This document shows, piece by piece, positions 52,487 to 64,000 of a DNA stretch of 64,000 bases (the stretch's first letter is position 1; every line of letters begins with the position of its first letter). This DNA is from Zeugodacus cucurbitae (taxonomy: Eukaryota; Arthropoda; Insecta; Diptera; Tephritidae). The translations under genes were made by a program, and so were the position numbers. The notes under the pieces were generated by a model. That model was given only the letters and a program-made list of their open reading frames with translations. It was not told the DNA's origin and ran no database searches. Location of the stretch: contig NC_071668.1 in NCBI RefSeq assembly GCF_028554725.1, forward strand, positions 53,301,732-53,365,731, in the 5' to 3' direction.

Positions 52487-55484
52487 TTTAACAATAATTT
52501 GTCATTTCAGCTATTCAAAATAGAGCAACTGGTCTAAAATATTTAGGCAACTACTTTGTTTCTAGCAGTGTTCATGATTTATGATTTTTATAATAAGTGA
52601 GGTAATTTGTTAAATTTGTTTAAAAAAATATGTATTTTCTGTTTTGACAGTTTTTTTTACACTTGTGCTATTCACAATAGTACAACTGGTCTAAAATCAA
52701 TTGTTACACCGTTTTAATGAGATATCCGCATACTCTCTTGTATTAAATTCAACTCCGTAAGTAAATTTTTTAACAGCCGAGCTCTTTAATAGCAGATGGA
52801 CGGAAAAATGAAGAATCGATGACGGCTAATATTTGATGGACTGCATGAGAAACTTTCGGAAGAGAAAACACGCAAGCAATTGTTTCCCATATTATAAAGT
52901 TCAAAAGATTTAAACTTGAATACAGAGATGAGCCTAATTTTATGCCACCAACCACTTCTTTCAAATTATTTATGATATGAATTAGTCCTGTATGCGAAAT
53001 TCATCATATACACCGACGGCGTTTATTAAAGCACTGTCACACTATCAAGATTAAGGCGCACACACATGCGGACAAACACACATGAATATCTAGAATATTA
53101 TAATATCTGCACAGATACGAGTTAAGTCATATGCATAAATTTGTCGGTCAGAGGCATACAATCACATAGAAGGATAACTAGGCACAAACACCGAGGTAAT
53201 GGTGGTTGGTGGTTGCACATACGCAAACCAACAATACATTTGGAAACAGGAACCAGCGAGTAGCAGTTGCCTTCATTGCCTGTGTGTGTATGTATGTGTA
53301 AATTATACAAATATAACGTGTGCGTAACGTGTCCTAGAAATTCAAAATCACACACTTGCATAACGCACACACTCGAATGCATACATTTCAAAATTCATGT
53401 ATATGTATGTATGTGTGGGCGTGTGCATGCTTGTAGGTAATTTCATTCATAGCTGCAAATTATGCGACAATATAAATGCGAGATATTCTCATTTACGTTC
53501 CTGAATAACAGTTTATGACTGCATCCTTTTGTTGTTGGCAACAGTCAAGCCAGGCGCGTCAGTCAGCCTCATTGTATGGCAGACAGGAAGTGAAAACGGG
53601 CAGCAGGCGACCAATGCAGTCAAGGCGAACGCCAGTAACCGAGCCGAGCCGAGTCAAGCCAGTCAGCCAACCAACCAAGCAAGTAACCAGCACTTGTGGC
53701 CTTGTGTTGGGCGAGGAAACCATGCCGGATGCCATGTGCCATGTATCTTTGTCTCATGTTGTCTACTTGTCTCTCGACTTGATTGTCCTTTAGCTGTTGA
53801 ACAGAACGCGAGCGCGCGAGTGCTGTTTGTCGTTGTGCACATGAGATATGTAAAATGTTTTATGGTTGTGCTACGTGTCTGGAATGTGATATAGTTAGTC
53901 AGCTACATATATGTATGCATATATGCATACACCCACACTAACTAAAATGTATGAATTTCATATGCAGTATCTGCGTGTGTGTGTGTGTAGGCAGCAGCCG
54001 TGCTGTACGAGATATACATAATTCCAATGTCGCAGTAACAAGCAAATGAAAAACGCAACAACAACAACGAAAGAAACCTAAATTATAATAACAACAAACA
54101 TTAAAAAAAAAAACAACAACAGCGTGTTTGCTTTTAAAGCTGTGACAATAACCACCACCAACACCATTCACCAAAACTCATCTACTTTCAAATAAACTCA
54201 TATTTTGCATAAACCTAATCTTAACATTCCTAATTTTTTCGCTAACCATTACACCCACATACATGTGATACACAAACACACTATACACGTGTGCACATGC
54301 ATACATTTTCATTTGTTTTATCTGTTGTGTGGTTGCTGATTTTTTAGTGCCCAAACACCCACACACACACACACACATGCATGCATATTTTTTAATAAAT
54401 AAGCTGAAAATTATTTAAGACCACATTTGCGGTCTTAGAAATATTTTTCATTTCGCATACATTCGAGTTATGATAGCGGCATATCACGTTTATTCGGTTT
54501 ATGAGTATGCAAGAATTTTTGCGGTAGTTGCATTGTTTTTGTGCACACTTGTACTGTTATGTGGCGCATGTACATTTGATTAACTGCATGGAAAAGGTAA
54601 ATGAGCTTGTCGGCATATTAAAGACAATTTCGTATTCATTGTTCACACTACGCCTCACATGATGTTTCACACACATAATGATTAATATGTACTGTAAATA
54701 TTAAATTCTACAATGTATAGAGAGAGAAGTTATTAATTTTTTTAAGTTATGAAAATTCACAAAAAAGTCACGCACTGCAATCTAAATCTTGATTTATGAC
54801 TTTTTTTAATTTTTGAAAATCTTCATGGCACTCACTTACTTTCTTTCGGAATATATATTCGAAGAAAATGTTCAAAACTCTGGATGTTCATTTGAGGGAG
54901 TCATGTCATGTGATGGCCTGTTTTTAGTGATTTTTTAGAACTTTTTTCTACGACCAGTACATAGATAGAGCCTTAAGTTTATGATCATTTATTAAGATTC
55001 GAAATATCGAAATTTAAGCTGAAAATATTGTGTAGAACATGAGTTACAGTGTTTAGAACGCCCCCACCACGAAAAAAATAGGTTCGCAATTCCTCCAAGA
55101 TTCCGGCTGATTGACTTATCGGAAAGAAAAAGATATACCAAAAATTGGACTTTTCCGTTTTTTCATAGTTTTTTCGATAAAAAATCGAAGTTTGTGGTAT
55201 TTTTGATTAATAATAGATCGTTCAATGCGTTTACATGTGCTGAGTACACCCAATAAATTTCAAGTCATTCGGTCAAGTAGTTTTTGAGAGACGATGGAGT
55301 AAAGTTTGAAAAACACAGTTTTGAGAAAAACGTGTTCAAAGTTTCCAGCTGCCAACTGCGCGCTTCGGGCAGCTCCTTCTACTAAATGCTGCATCTTTTA
55401 AACGACTTCAAATTTCTACAAATCACTTCATTACCATATTCTAGACACGTTAAGATAGACATTTATGATAAACCAAGTAAACTT
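52487..55484. other. Long non-coding stretch
   Basis: Holds (TG)/(CA) runs at about 53973-53988 and 54360-54377, an AAC-rich patch at 54056-54120, and a GC-richer low-complexity block of CAGTCAAGCC/GAGCC words at 53550-53700. The two overlapping ORFs at 53515-53894 follow those words and have no domains. The section 54840-55480 resembles, in reverse, 58150-58460 (GAGAAAAACGTGTT words) and may be an unidentified repeat. Confidence 0.4.
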
Positions 55485-55735
55485 GTGCAAAGTTTAGTTC
55501 CGATATCTTCACGAAAGCTTACTTTATGTATTGTAAAATAAACGATTCAGATCGACTGCAAAGTTCTGTTATATGGAAAGGAGGCGAGGTTGTTAACCGA
55601 TTTGGCCCATTTTCAAAACATATTATTGGGATGCTAGGAAAATATTATGAACCGAATTTCATTGAACTTCGAGTAGTATTGGAGATATGGTTTTTGATCC
55701 ATAAGTATACCCATATATATATCCTTTATAATGAA
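55485..55735 (-). mobile_element. HLR body fragment
   Basis: GCAAAGTTTAGTTCCGATAT, CAGATCGACTGCAAAGTTCT, GTTAACCGATTTGGCCCATT and GAGATATGGTTTTTGATCC match HLR body read in the minus orientation. No ends are present. Confidence 0.65.
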
Positions 55736-56814
55736 ATTTAAGGTCTCTAGTGTTTTTTCTTACTGAATTAAAGCATTTTTTTGTATGTTTCAACATACAA
55801 ATTGAGATAAAATAAAAAAGAGTTTCGCTGTCAAAGTGAAGCCTTCAAAATATAAATTTTTAAAGGTTGTCTATGGTAGATAATAAAAAATGTGTATCAT
55901 CTGCGGCTTGTTGGAACTGTTTTTGGAATTGTGTAACCAAACTTTCAAAATTTCTTTTATTTTTCAATTAATTAGCGCTAGAATTTAAAAATAATCTAGG
56001 AAAAGGGTTGCAATTCATGCCACTTAGACTTTGTACATACAATCCACTCGTTTCGATTAGCAATAAATAGAAGAGTGCTATTCACATACATACATACATA
56101 TACATCAATTTCATTCAACTGGCCAAAATTCATTTTATTGATATTTGAATTTATCAAGCCCGCATATATGCCATATGTACACATGATTCCGAATTATAAT
56201 TTATGATGGAGGATTTCTGTCAACGAATAAAACAGCTTTAAATGTGAATGTACGCACCAGTAAACAAATTCAAAAGTCCACTAAATTTCACTGGCAATGT
56301 GTGCATACATAATAGCAAATAGGAATATTATATATAATGTGGGCATTTGCACCCATACTAACATTACATATTTAGACATGCACGCAAATATGAGTAAAAC
56401 CGTATTAATGTATGTGCACTTGTACAAATACCAAACCAAATGTGTTGTTCAATTGTTAGTTGCATCGATTTCCGGTGGCATCAGCAGCAACAACAACTGC
56501 AACTACCTCAATGTATAACCAATTTGTTTGCTGTAAGCAACATTCAAAAACATTTCAATCCTTCACCGCAACATAGCCAAAATCCCAATAACCATATGTC
56601 CTGCGCTTGTTGCTACATGTCTCATAGATGTTTCACAACTTTAGCTCTCAGCAGGTTTATGTCAGTGGTTGGCAACTGATCGCTTCCATCAGTGATAAAG
56701 GGGTACCCCATTTATTCGAGTGTGAAATTGAATCAGAGGGAATAGCCCGATCAAAGTTAAACATGGTAAATTTCTGAAGGACCACAGCCAGAATGTTCCG
56801 AAAATTGTTGTCAC
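55736..56814. other. Non-coding stretch
   Basis: No gene recognised. Part of 56690-56814 may be the eroded upstream portion of the mariner relic that follows, but I could not read transposase in it. Confidence 0.4.
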
Positions 56815-56992
56815 GGAAGATAACAGTCTTTGCGTCGTTTCGCGACCGTCGACGAAACGTGGATCCATTGGTACGCACCAAAAACCAAGGAACAGTCGAA
56901 GCATTGAACCTTATCTAGCTAAGCTGGTCCAAAGAAGGAAAATACTGTGCTACCATCCGAAATTATGATGTTCACTCTTTTCTGCGATCCTT
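56815..56992 (+). pseudogene. Mariner transposase fragment, first catalytic block
   Basis: The plus strand reads RFATVDETWIHWYAPKTKEQ and, in a shifted frame, GPKKENTVLPSEIMM then TLFCD. This is the conserved TVDETWIHWY block with the first catalytic Asp of DD34D mariners, followed by the usual KKAKTVxSxxKVMxxxFWD segment. The rest of the element is not present nearby. Confidence 0.75.
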
Positions 56993-59900
56993 TTCTGCAG
57001 CTTTTATTTTAAGAATATGTAAATAATGCAAAAATTAAGAGATTTCTCGATATCAATATGACCTGTTCCATTCCCCCCTAATAATCTAAATTTCACAGAT
57101 CAGCTCCAATCCAGTCCAGTTTGCAATTTCAATCAAACAATAAACAGTGGTAAAATATTTAGGATGTTAAAACTATTACATCTCAATTTTGTAAACAAAA
57201 ATTATTATTAATATTCTAACCTTCATTTGAAACCATTTGGCTCACCCTGGCTATAACTGATGCACCACGTATTTGAAATATGTACATATATACAACAACA
57301 ACTGCTGCAATATTACTGTTGCAATAATAATAAAAGCGATAGCAACAACAGCATACTCTGTCATATCTCTACAGGTATGAGCATATACACACACACCCTC
57401 ACTTGCTATGAGCAACAATAAAACACGAATGTGCAACAACAAAATGATTCAATGGTAAATCTAACAACAACTGCGATGGCAGCAATAATGGCTAGAGCAC
57501 CCAGCGGAATTGTTAGCATGTACGCGTTGCAATTTCAACCGCGTTCGGGTTTACATCCGCATTGATACATTTCGCGTAGTTGGGAAAGCGATGCTAAAGA
57601 ATTTACGTGATTTCAAATGATTTGATACAAGTTTATGTTTGCATTTGAGCGGAACTCAACTCCCAATTGTTATGATCTGCTGACAAGTTAACCAACGACC
57701 GGTTGGTTGGTCTGGCAGAATGTGTATGTGCTTTTTTTTTCAATTGAGCGAAAGGTTGTTGCATTGATTGGTTAATATTCAAAAAAATATTAATTTTTAG
57801 AAATATCTGTTCTGTTGGAATAGGGAAAGTTTTGTAGTAGTATAATGACAATACTGAAATGAAGATTTGTTACTGACTATTACACCTTTCCTTTCAAATC
57901 ATATCAAATACAAGTTGGTTCCCAGATTATAAGTTAAAGAATAATAAGAAGTGATCAGAACTAAAATCACAATTATACTAGATATAATCAGGAAATAATT
58001 AAATATATTTTACTTCGGAATTATCAAATAAAAAAATCTACTCATTACCAGATAACTCAACAAGTGATCCAATTTCGGAACCACAAATCAGGTATTATAA
58101 TTTCGTAGTATTCCTAGCTGGCAATGATGAAAATATTAATGGGGGATTCTCGGTTTCAAAAAATCGATTTTTTTTAATTTAATTCGAACCTATAACTATT
58201 CAGGAATGTTCTTTTAAAATTTCAAGTGAAAATTTCAAAAACTCTTGAAGATATAGCAGATTGAAGATTGAACATAGGTAGGTTTTATACCCAAGAATTT
58301 GCTTCTCAAAACTTTAAACGTGTTTTTCTCGAAACAGTGTTTTTACGACTGGCGCATGAGGTTACTCAAAACTTATTAATCCAATCGATTCCCAATTTTA
58401 ATACGTTATTCTATACATATATAGCTATGGTATGATCTAGGATAAATCAAATCGGTGAAGATCTTCTATACTTTTCAACTAGATTTGTGGCTGAAAAGAG
58501 GCCGATTTTCAAAAAATATTTCACCGCCATTATGTCAATTTTTGTGCGAAATTAATAATCCTAATTCATACAAGAGCCAAACATGTACTCTTTCCAATCC
58601 CGTTGGAATTTTTGGTTTCAGATGTTCCAGTGAGCGGAAATCACATGCGCCGCCGAAAAGAAGTCGATAATGATTTAAATGTCTATACAGTAATTAATAT
58701 GAAGCCGAATTTTATTCAGTGACGGACATTAACTTCATTGGCATTTCTCCAAATTATTATGAGAAGAACTGTGTACGATATTAACAAAGTAATTTATAGT
58801 CGAATAAGCAATAAATAATAATTCTACACACTGGCCTCCAATTATTACTGTTTATTGCTTATAAGTTATAACGAATTCATCACTCTCTTCCATAGATTAT
58901 TTTTTTTTTGCGTTGCACAATTTCAAATTTTCTAATGTATGTTAGAAACTTCTATGAAAAATCGTTTCGTGTGAACAATTGTTAGCGAGGACGCTTCCGT
59001 CCTGCTAGGTGACAATCGCGTTCTATGCAATATTTATTCACGCGGCAGCAACAATAAGCAACGTGTAGAAAATTTTAACATAACATTTATTTGCAGAAGG
59101 AAACGCTATGACAGCAATCTTAATAGTTACCATACCCATGTATTTATTGTGTGCAGTTGGCAATATAAATTTATAAATGTAAACATAAAATAACAAACAG
59201 TGATGCGATTGCTTCTATTTGTTTAATAGAAACACATAACTCAAGTTTTCAGTTTCCAAGCGGACACATGATTTTTGTGTTTTCGATTAAATTAATTTTT
59301 TAGTTGATGGAACGTGAATTTAACTACTTTCAGTCACTCTTTTTTGTAAAATATTAAAGAGGAGTAAGGATAGATAAACCATGCCAGCTTCAATACGATG
59401 AGGCTGTGTTCTTCGATATCTGATTTAAGTTTAAAAGTTTCTCTGAGAATTCTCTAAGATCTTAAAAATGGCCCTTCATCTTAGAAATTCATTCGAAGCT
59501 TTGACCCGAATAAAAGTTGAAGGTTTGCGGAAGCAAAGTTGTAGACTTATAGCATTCTTACCCATTCAAAAATCGTCTAACTTTTAACAACTTCGAATTT
59601 ATAATTATCGAGAGTGACTCTGTAGTCAAGGAACGATAAAAAAATGTTAATGTCCCCAATTTTAAATAAAATTATGTGTTTGAATAAAATTGGAAATATC
59701 GACATAACAGCTTCTTATAAAATATATGCATAAATGATACAACAGATACAATGTGTGCATATGAAAGCGTGTCAAGCGCTCGGGTAAAATTTGTGTGCTT
59801 CAAGTGTGTGCATGTGTGTGTGGGCAAGGAAGTCGTTTGTATGCTGTAAACATGCACACATTTATAACAAATTGTGCATTCAGAATTACAATCACACTTT

Positions 59901-60944
59901 ACATGCGCATACATACCATGTACCATTATTGGCAGCTGCATTGGCAATGACTGGGTACCAATAGATGTGGGATAATCAGCAGGAATCCACAATGGCCTCG
60001 CTTTGGTAACAATAAATCAATCACATCAAAATGCCAATCACACGTGGGATAAAACATATTGCATGCAAAATTCATATTTGACGAACATCGCGGATCAGTG
60101 GGTGGAGAGCAGAACTTTTACTCTGTACAGGATGAGCTTGAGACTCAGAGGTTTACTTTATGTAAAACCAAGTTAATTCTAAGGACAAAATATCGTTTAT
60201 CTGTGGTGAGTTGAGCTGCGGAACTCTCTAACATGGGAAGATATGTAATAGAGCACACATTACCGAAAAAAGGAGAAGCGATCACATTAATGAAGCAAAG
60301 GTTAATCAAGTCATAAGTCTCAATATATTTGGATAGATATACATATATATACAGCTTCATTGTCCAGATACTCTCATCACAGCTCCGATTTCTCCGCAGC
60401 AAGATCGCGGATAGTTTTCTGTCGATGAAAAATCTATTTCATACCTAGGACATCTCAGTTTGCACTGACCTTTCGAAAGTGTGTTTAATTAATTTATCAG
60501 ATTATCATCATAGAAAGTAGTTAAAAAACTCTTCACAAGCACTTAGTTCAGACTCATCAAGTCTAAGTTTAATACCCATATTTATGTTTTTACATTGTAC
60601 AACTGTACATTTTGTGTAATGGACCAAAAAAAAATTTCAACAGATTGAGTCATAAGTAACAAAGTAAATTCTCAGGTTTTAGGAGGTAATGTCAAAAATC
60701 GTATTAATTATTAATAATTACTTAATGAACTTTCTAAAAATCCAAAAAAGAATATAATCTACCTTTTTCTCTTTGGTCGAGCTTATATACAGAATTGTCT
60801 TTGACAAATGACAAGAGCTCTTTTGTCTGACATTAATATTTGAAATAACTGTTTGTAAAGAGTTATTGCGTCTCAATTTAAGTTGTATACATTAATTAAC
60901 ATCTCAATTGCAAAAGCTAATTGAAGTTTTTGATCATGTTTTTC
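56993..60944. other. Long non-coding stretch
   Basis: About 4 kb without a recognisable gene. It holds CAACAACA patches near 57290-57430, T-runs and CA-rich words near 59800. 58150-58460 shares word patterns with 55080-55400 in reverse orientation. ORFs (58455-58670, 59672-59992, 60145-60402) have no domain motifs. Confidence 0.4.
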
Positions 60945-61661
60945 TAAATATCGCCTATAAGGTTCTATCGAGCGTATTGTGTGAAAGACTAAAGGACACC
61001 GTCAACAAACTAATTGGACCTTATCAGTGTGGCTTTAGACCTGGAAAACCCTGAATTGGTATCCCCGCAATACGGTTAATACGGCTGTGTAAATTGACGT
61101 TGAGCAACAACAAAAGCTCCGTCATGATTGGGAAGGATCTCTACGAGCCGTTCGATACGAAAAGAGATTTCAGACAAGGTGACTCACTATCGTGTGACTT
61201 TTTTAAATTGATGCTGGAAAAAATAATCCGAGCCGTTCGATACCAAACGAGATTTCAGACAAGGTGACTCACTATCGTGTGACTTCTATCTTCTATAAGA
61301 GTGTACAGCTGCTGGCGTACGCCGATGGTATTGATATCATCGGAAGCAACAACCGCACCGTTAGTTCCGACTTTTCCAGACTGGATAAGGATGCGAAGCG
61401 AATTTCTATGGAGGTGAATGAGGACAAGACGAAATATCTCCTGTCATCAAACAAACAGTCAGCGCATTCGCGTCTTTGCTCTCACGTCACTGTTGACAGT
61501 CATAACTTCTAAGTCGTAGATAATTTCGTATACCTGGAAACCAGCTTCAACAACACCAATAATGTCAGCCTCAAAATCCAGCACAGAATCACTCTTGCCA
61601 ACAGGTGCTACTTTGAACTAAGTAGGCAATTGAAAAGTAAAGTCCTCTCTCGACGAACCAA
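60945..61661 (+). mobile_element. RTE-clade LINE J, internal RT fragment
   Basis: It begins at the IAYKVLSSVLCERLK codons and continues through GPYQCGFRPGK. A deletion jumps to GIP...LIRLCKLTLSN, then an 85-bp duplication covers EPFDTKRDFRQGDSLSCDF. The YADG (for YADD) block and VNEDKTKYLLSSNKQ follow (open at 61264-61512), and it ends at the SRRTK region. Substitution of the second catalytic Asp by Gly and many frame breaks show it is dead. Confidence 0.85.
61145..61286. repeat. 85-bp partial tandem duplication in LINE J
   Basis: GAGCCGTTCGATAC begins at 61145 and 61230, and both copies run to ACTATCGTGTGACTT with two mismatches. The second copy is followed directly by a deletion. Confidence 0.85.
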
Positions 61662-64000
61662 TAAATCCGCTCTATTTAAAGCGGAAACCAAAAGCTATTT
61701 AACCCACTCCGAGTTAAGAAAATAAAATAATTACAGCAAATTAAGTCCTAATGATTCGAAATGGCATATGGATGATGGAGAAATGAACTAATTGCAATGC
61801 TAATATTCATTTTTACTTTAAGTTGATATAAATGCTCGCTAAAAATATATGTGTTGTATTACAAGACACAGGTGCTAGTTACATTAAAGCTCTGATTAAT
61901 TCAATTGGAATACAAACTTTCACCACTTATAAAGTAATAAAATTGGATTCGAAGTAGGGATTTATTCATCCAATTTACAAATAAGTTTTCGAGGATACAT
62001 GAGAAGATGTTTCAAACCGAAGGAAAATCTAATATTTTTGCCGAAATTGAATGTGTTTAAATGAAAAGCAACACGAGTTAATTAGCATCGTGATTTTCTC
62101 CGTTTATTTACTTGATCGAATATTACATTAACTTTACTCCGTTCGATCACAAATATTTTTTTATATCATATGGAATTTCCACTGATATTTTCAAAATTGT
62201 GTTCAACAAATGAAGCTTTATTAAATTATTGATTAACTTTTTTATGGCTTGAACAACCCAACAACAACAATATTTTAGTTAAAAAAGCCAGGTATTTTTA
62301 TTAATAAAGACATCATTCGTACTATATGAACATTTTTTGCATGCGCATGTAATTAATTAACTCTCGCAATTACTTAAGTTCACTTGCATTATATGTAGTG
62401 ATTAACGTTCGTTTAATCCGCTGTTTAAATGGCTGTGTATGTACGATGGGAGGACAGCAACAAAATGCGTAGGTGCCAAAGTTGACATATTAAAATATTA
62501 AATTGATTGTCTGCTGGCTCGTAAATTTAAATGGAATTGGTTAAATGTTAATGACAAGAAGAGTAAAAAAAATTGAAAAATAGAATAATAAGTGAGAAAT
62601 ACCACTGACAGTTGAACTGCCAACAATTACAATGTATATTTTAACCACAAAAGAGAGAATTTTTTATTGGATTCCGCGTTTAATTGAATGAAAAATGTAT
62701 GGAAAATTTAATCTGCAATTAAGCCAGGGTCAATGGCAATGCAATTGAAATACGCAACGAAGCATTGGTAAGCAAATTAAATTTATAATAAATCAATGTA
62801 TAGTTTATATTATTTAAATTTAAAGTGACTTAATTTGTCTAGGGTTGGCGCTATAGTCACTAATTTGTACTAGTTTTAATTTCAGCTCTTGAAGAACTTC
62901 TTGTGGTATTTGCTTCTTACTTTTATTCTACGAGGACAAACTCTATTACTTAAATTAAAAAAATGGTTTATATGAAATGCTCATAGTGTTGTTGAACCAA
63001 GTTTAATTATACTAGATTACTCTCGAAATCAAATGATAAAACAGATTATGTCCAAGCAAGTGATATATTTATATATTTTGGACATTTTTTTGCATAGAGT
63101 ACTCAATGACTTCTAGTTTTGAAAAATTGGTCATATGAAAATTAGTACCACAAATACATATATACAATCAGGAATCAATGTAGGCGTACGCAGAATTGTA
63201 TGTACATAATATGTATGTACGAATGTACGAATATGTATTTAAATGCATTTGCTTATATTTATCTGAATTCCGCTATATTGACATGTCCATAACCGCGCTC
63301 AGCGTCATTACACACACACATTTAACCGCATGTCCACCTTTCACACATAGGCTGTGGCCATTTGCCGACCACAGAGCCTGTTGGACAGATCACCAGTCAG
63401 CAAAAGTTGCTGGCAAACTATTTGATGCCGAAATGTCGTCAGCGTATTTAAATTATTTAATGAAACGCGTCAGATAAAATATTTATATTGCATGACCTGT
63501 TGGAAAAAAACAATTATGGGTCACTATGAAATTTTAAGTAGGCGAATTATGGGAGCTTTCGCTCATTGATGGCTCAAAATACTATTGATGTAGCTTTTTT
63601 ATATAGTTTTTATTGAAGACAGGTTTCTGTGATATCTAATAGTTAAAGTTTTAGCCTCTCCAAGGTGAATAATAACTAATTTCAAACCGCATATATTGAT
63701 CGCCAAAATTTCTCACTCGGAGTTTACATGTAATCATATAATTGCGCGTATGTAAATATTGTCCACCTTCACTTTTGTCCAATTGTTCATTTACATATGT
63801 TCACGTGCCCTACTTACACACATACATACACACATACATACACACATTGGAAGATAGATTGATTTACATATAAGTGCATGTAAATTCAATTGGATATCCA
63901 GATACACACACATACACGTGTACATTGCCTTTCCTATCCAAATTGCATATCTTTATTCACAGCTATAATGTAGAATTGAATTATGTCTTTAATTTTTATA
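61662..64000. other. Non-coding stretch to the window end
   Basis: AT-rich. A small hairpin, CCGCT-CTATTTAA-AGCGG, lies at about 61666-61684. The GC-balanced patch 63290-63440 lies in an ORF without motifs; conserved non-coding DNA is possible but cannot be judged here. A CACATACATA microsatellite is at about 63817-63848. Confidence 0.4.
63817..63848. repeat. CATA/CACA microsatellite
   Basis: Alternating ACACATACATAC units. Confidence 0.8.

Noticed and set aside
53515..53894. Overlapping 92- and 121-codon ORFs in a GC-richer patch
   Set aside because: The sequence is built from short repeated CAGTCAAGCC/GAGCC/AACCAACC words. There are no motifs, and both frames look equally good, so coding is not supported.
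54840..58460. Inverted repeat pair 54840-55480 and 58150-58460
   Set aside because: They share only AT-rich words such as GAGAAAAACGTGTT. I could not align them convincingly by eye, so it is noted only as a possibility.
63196..63477. 93-codon ORF near the window end as a host exon
   Set aside because: No recognisable domain, no clear splice sites, and it starts in CATA/TATG repeat sequence.

Overview
This window looks like intergenic or intronic DNA from a dipteran, most likely a tephritid-type true fruit fly. That placement is an inference. It rests on the AT-rich base composition, the absence of operons, a tRNA gene with no encoded CCA, and the repeat set: RTE-clade LINEs, DD41D (rosa-type) and DD34D mariners, piggyBac and pogo-like relics, and a dispersed repeat that looks Helentron/DINE-like. 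I could not recognise any exon of a host protein-coding gene. Nearly all plausible coding sequence belongs to transposable elements, and none of these elements looks fully intact.

Layout. 168-1583: a Helentron-like repeat (called HLR here), with further HLR pieces at 2955, 6600, 14410, 34966, 43451, 45237, 50010 and 55485. 5637-6466 (LINE A): a deleted RTE LINE on the minus strand. 8450-9280: a rosa-type mariner relic. 9532-12759 (LINE B): the best RTE LINE, 5'-complete, with AATGTAT target duplications and a 926-codon ORF that is frameshifted near its end. 15517-16090: a DD34D mariner relic carrying a 97-bp triplication. 18695-19648 (LINE C): an RTE fragment. 20211-21141: an internally deleted DD41D mariner with TA duplications. 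21808-22846: a piggyBac deletion derivative flanked by ATAA. 24034-24491: a pogo-like MITE. 27857-30139 (LINE D): an RTE with a deleted reverse transcriptase. 34966-35985: an HLR with a nested mariner. 35987-41007: minus-strand LINE F interrupted by plus-strand LINE E (37291-40159), with TACCCATG on both sides. 41154-41911 (LINE G): an RTE of a third subfamily. 48504-48575: tRNA-Ala(CGC), the only confident host gene. 49025-49424 (LINE H) and 50208-51220 (LINE I): two LINE pieces sharing a near-identical tract, with I nested in an HLR. 56815-56992: a mariner relic. 60945-61661 (LINE J): an RTE fragment. The remaining stretches are AT-rich unique DNA with short microsatellites.

The most notable signals are as follows. 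(1) A stem-loop at the extreme 3' end of the RTE elements has its stem kept in three diverged subfamilies, and in each the stop codon lies in the loop. (2) HLR termini can fold locally at the 5' end or pair with the 3' subterminal repeat. (3) A shared tract links LINE fragments H and I and carries about 190 bp of non-LINE DNA into the middle of I, which suggests gene conversion or template switching. (4) Target-site duplications give a readable relative order for the nested insertions.
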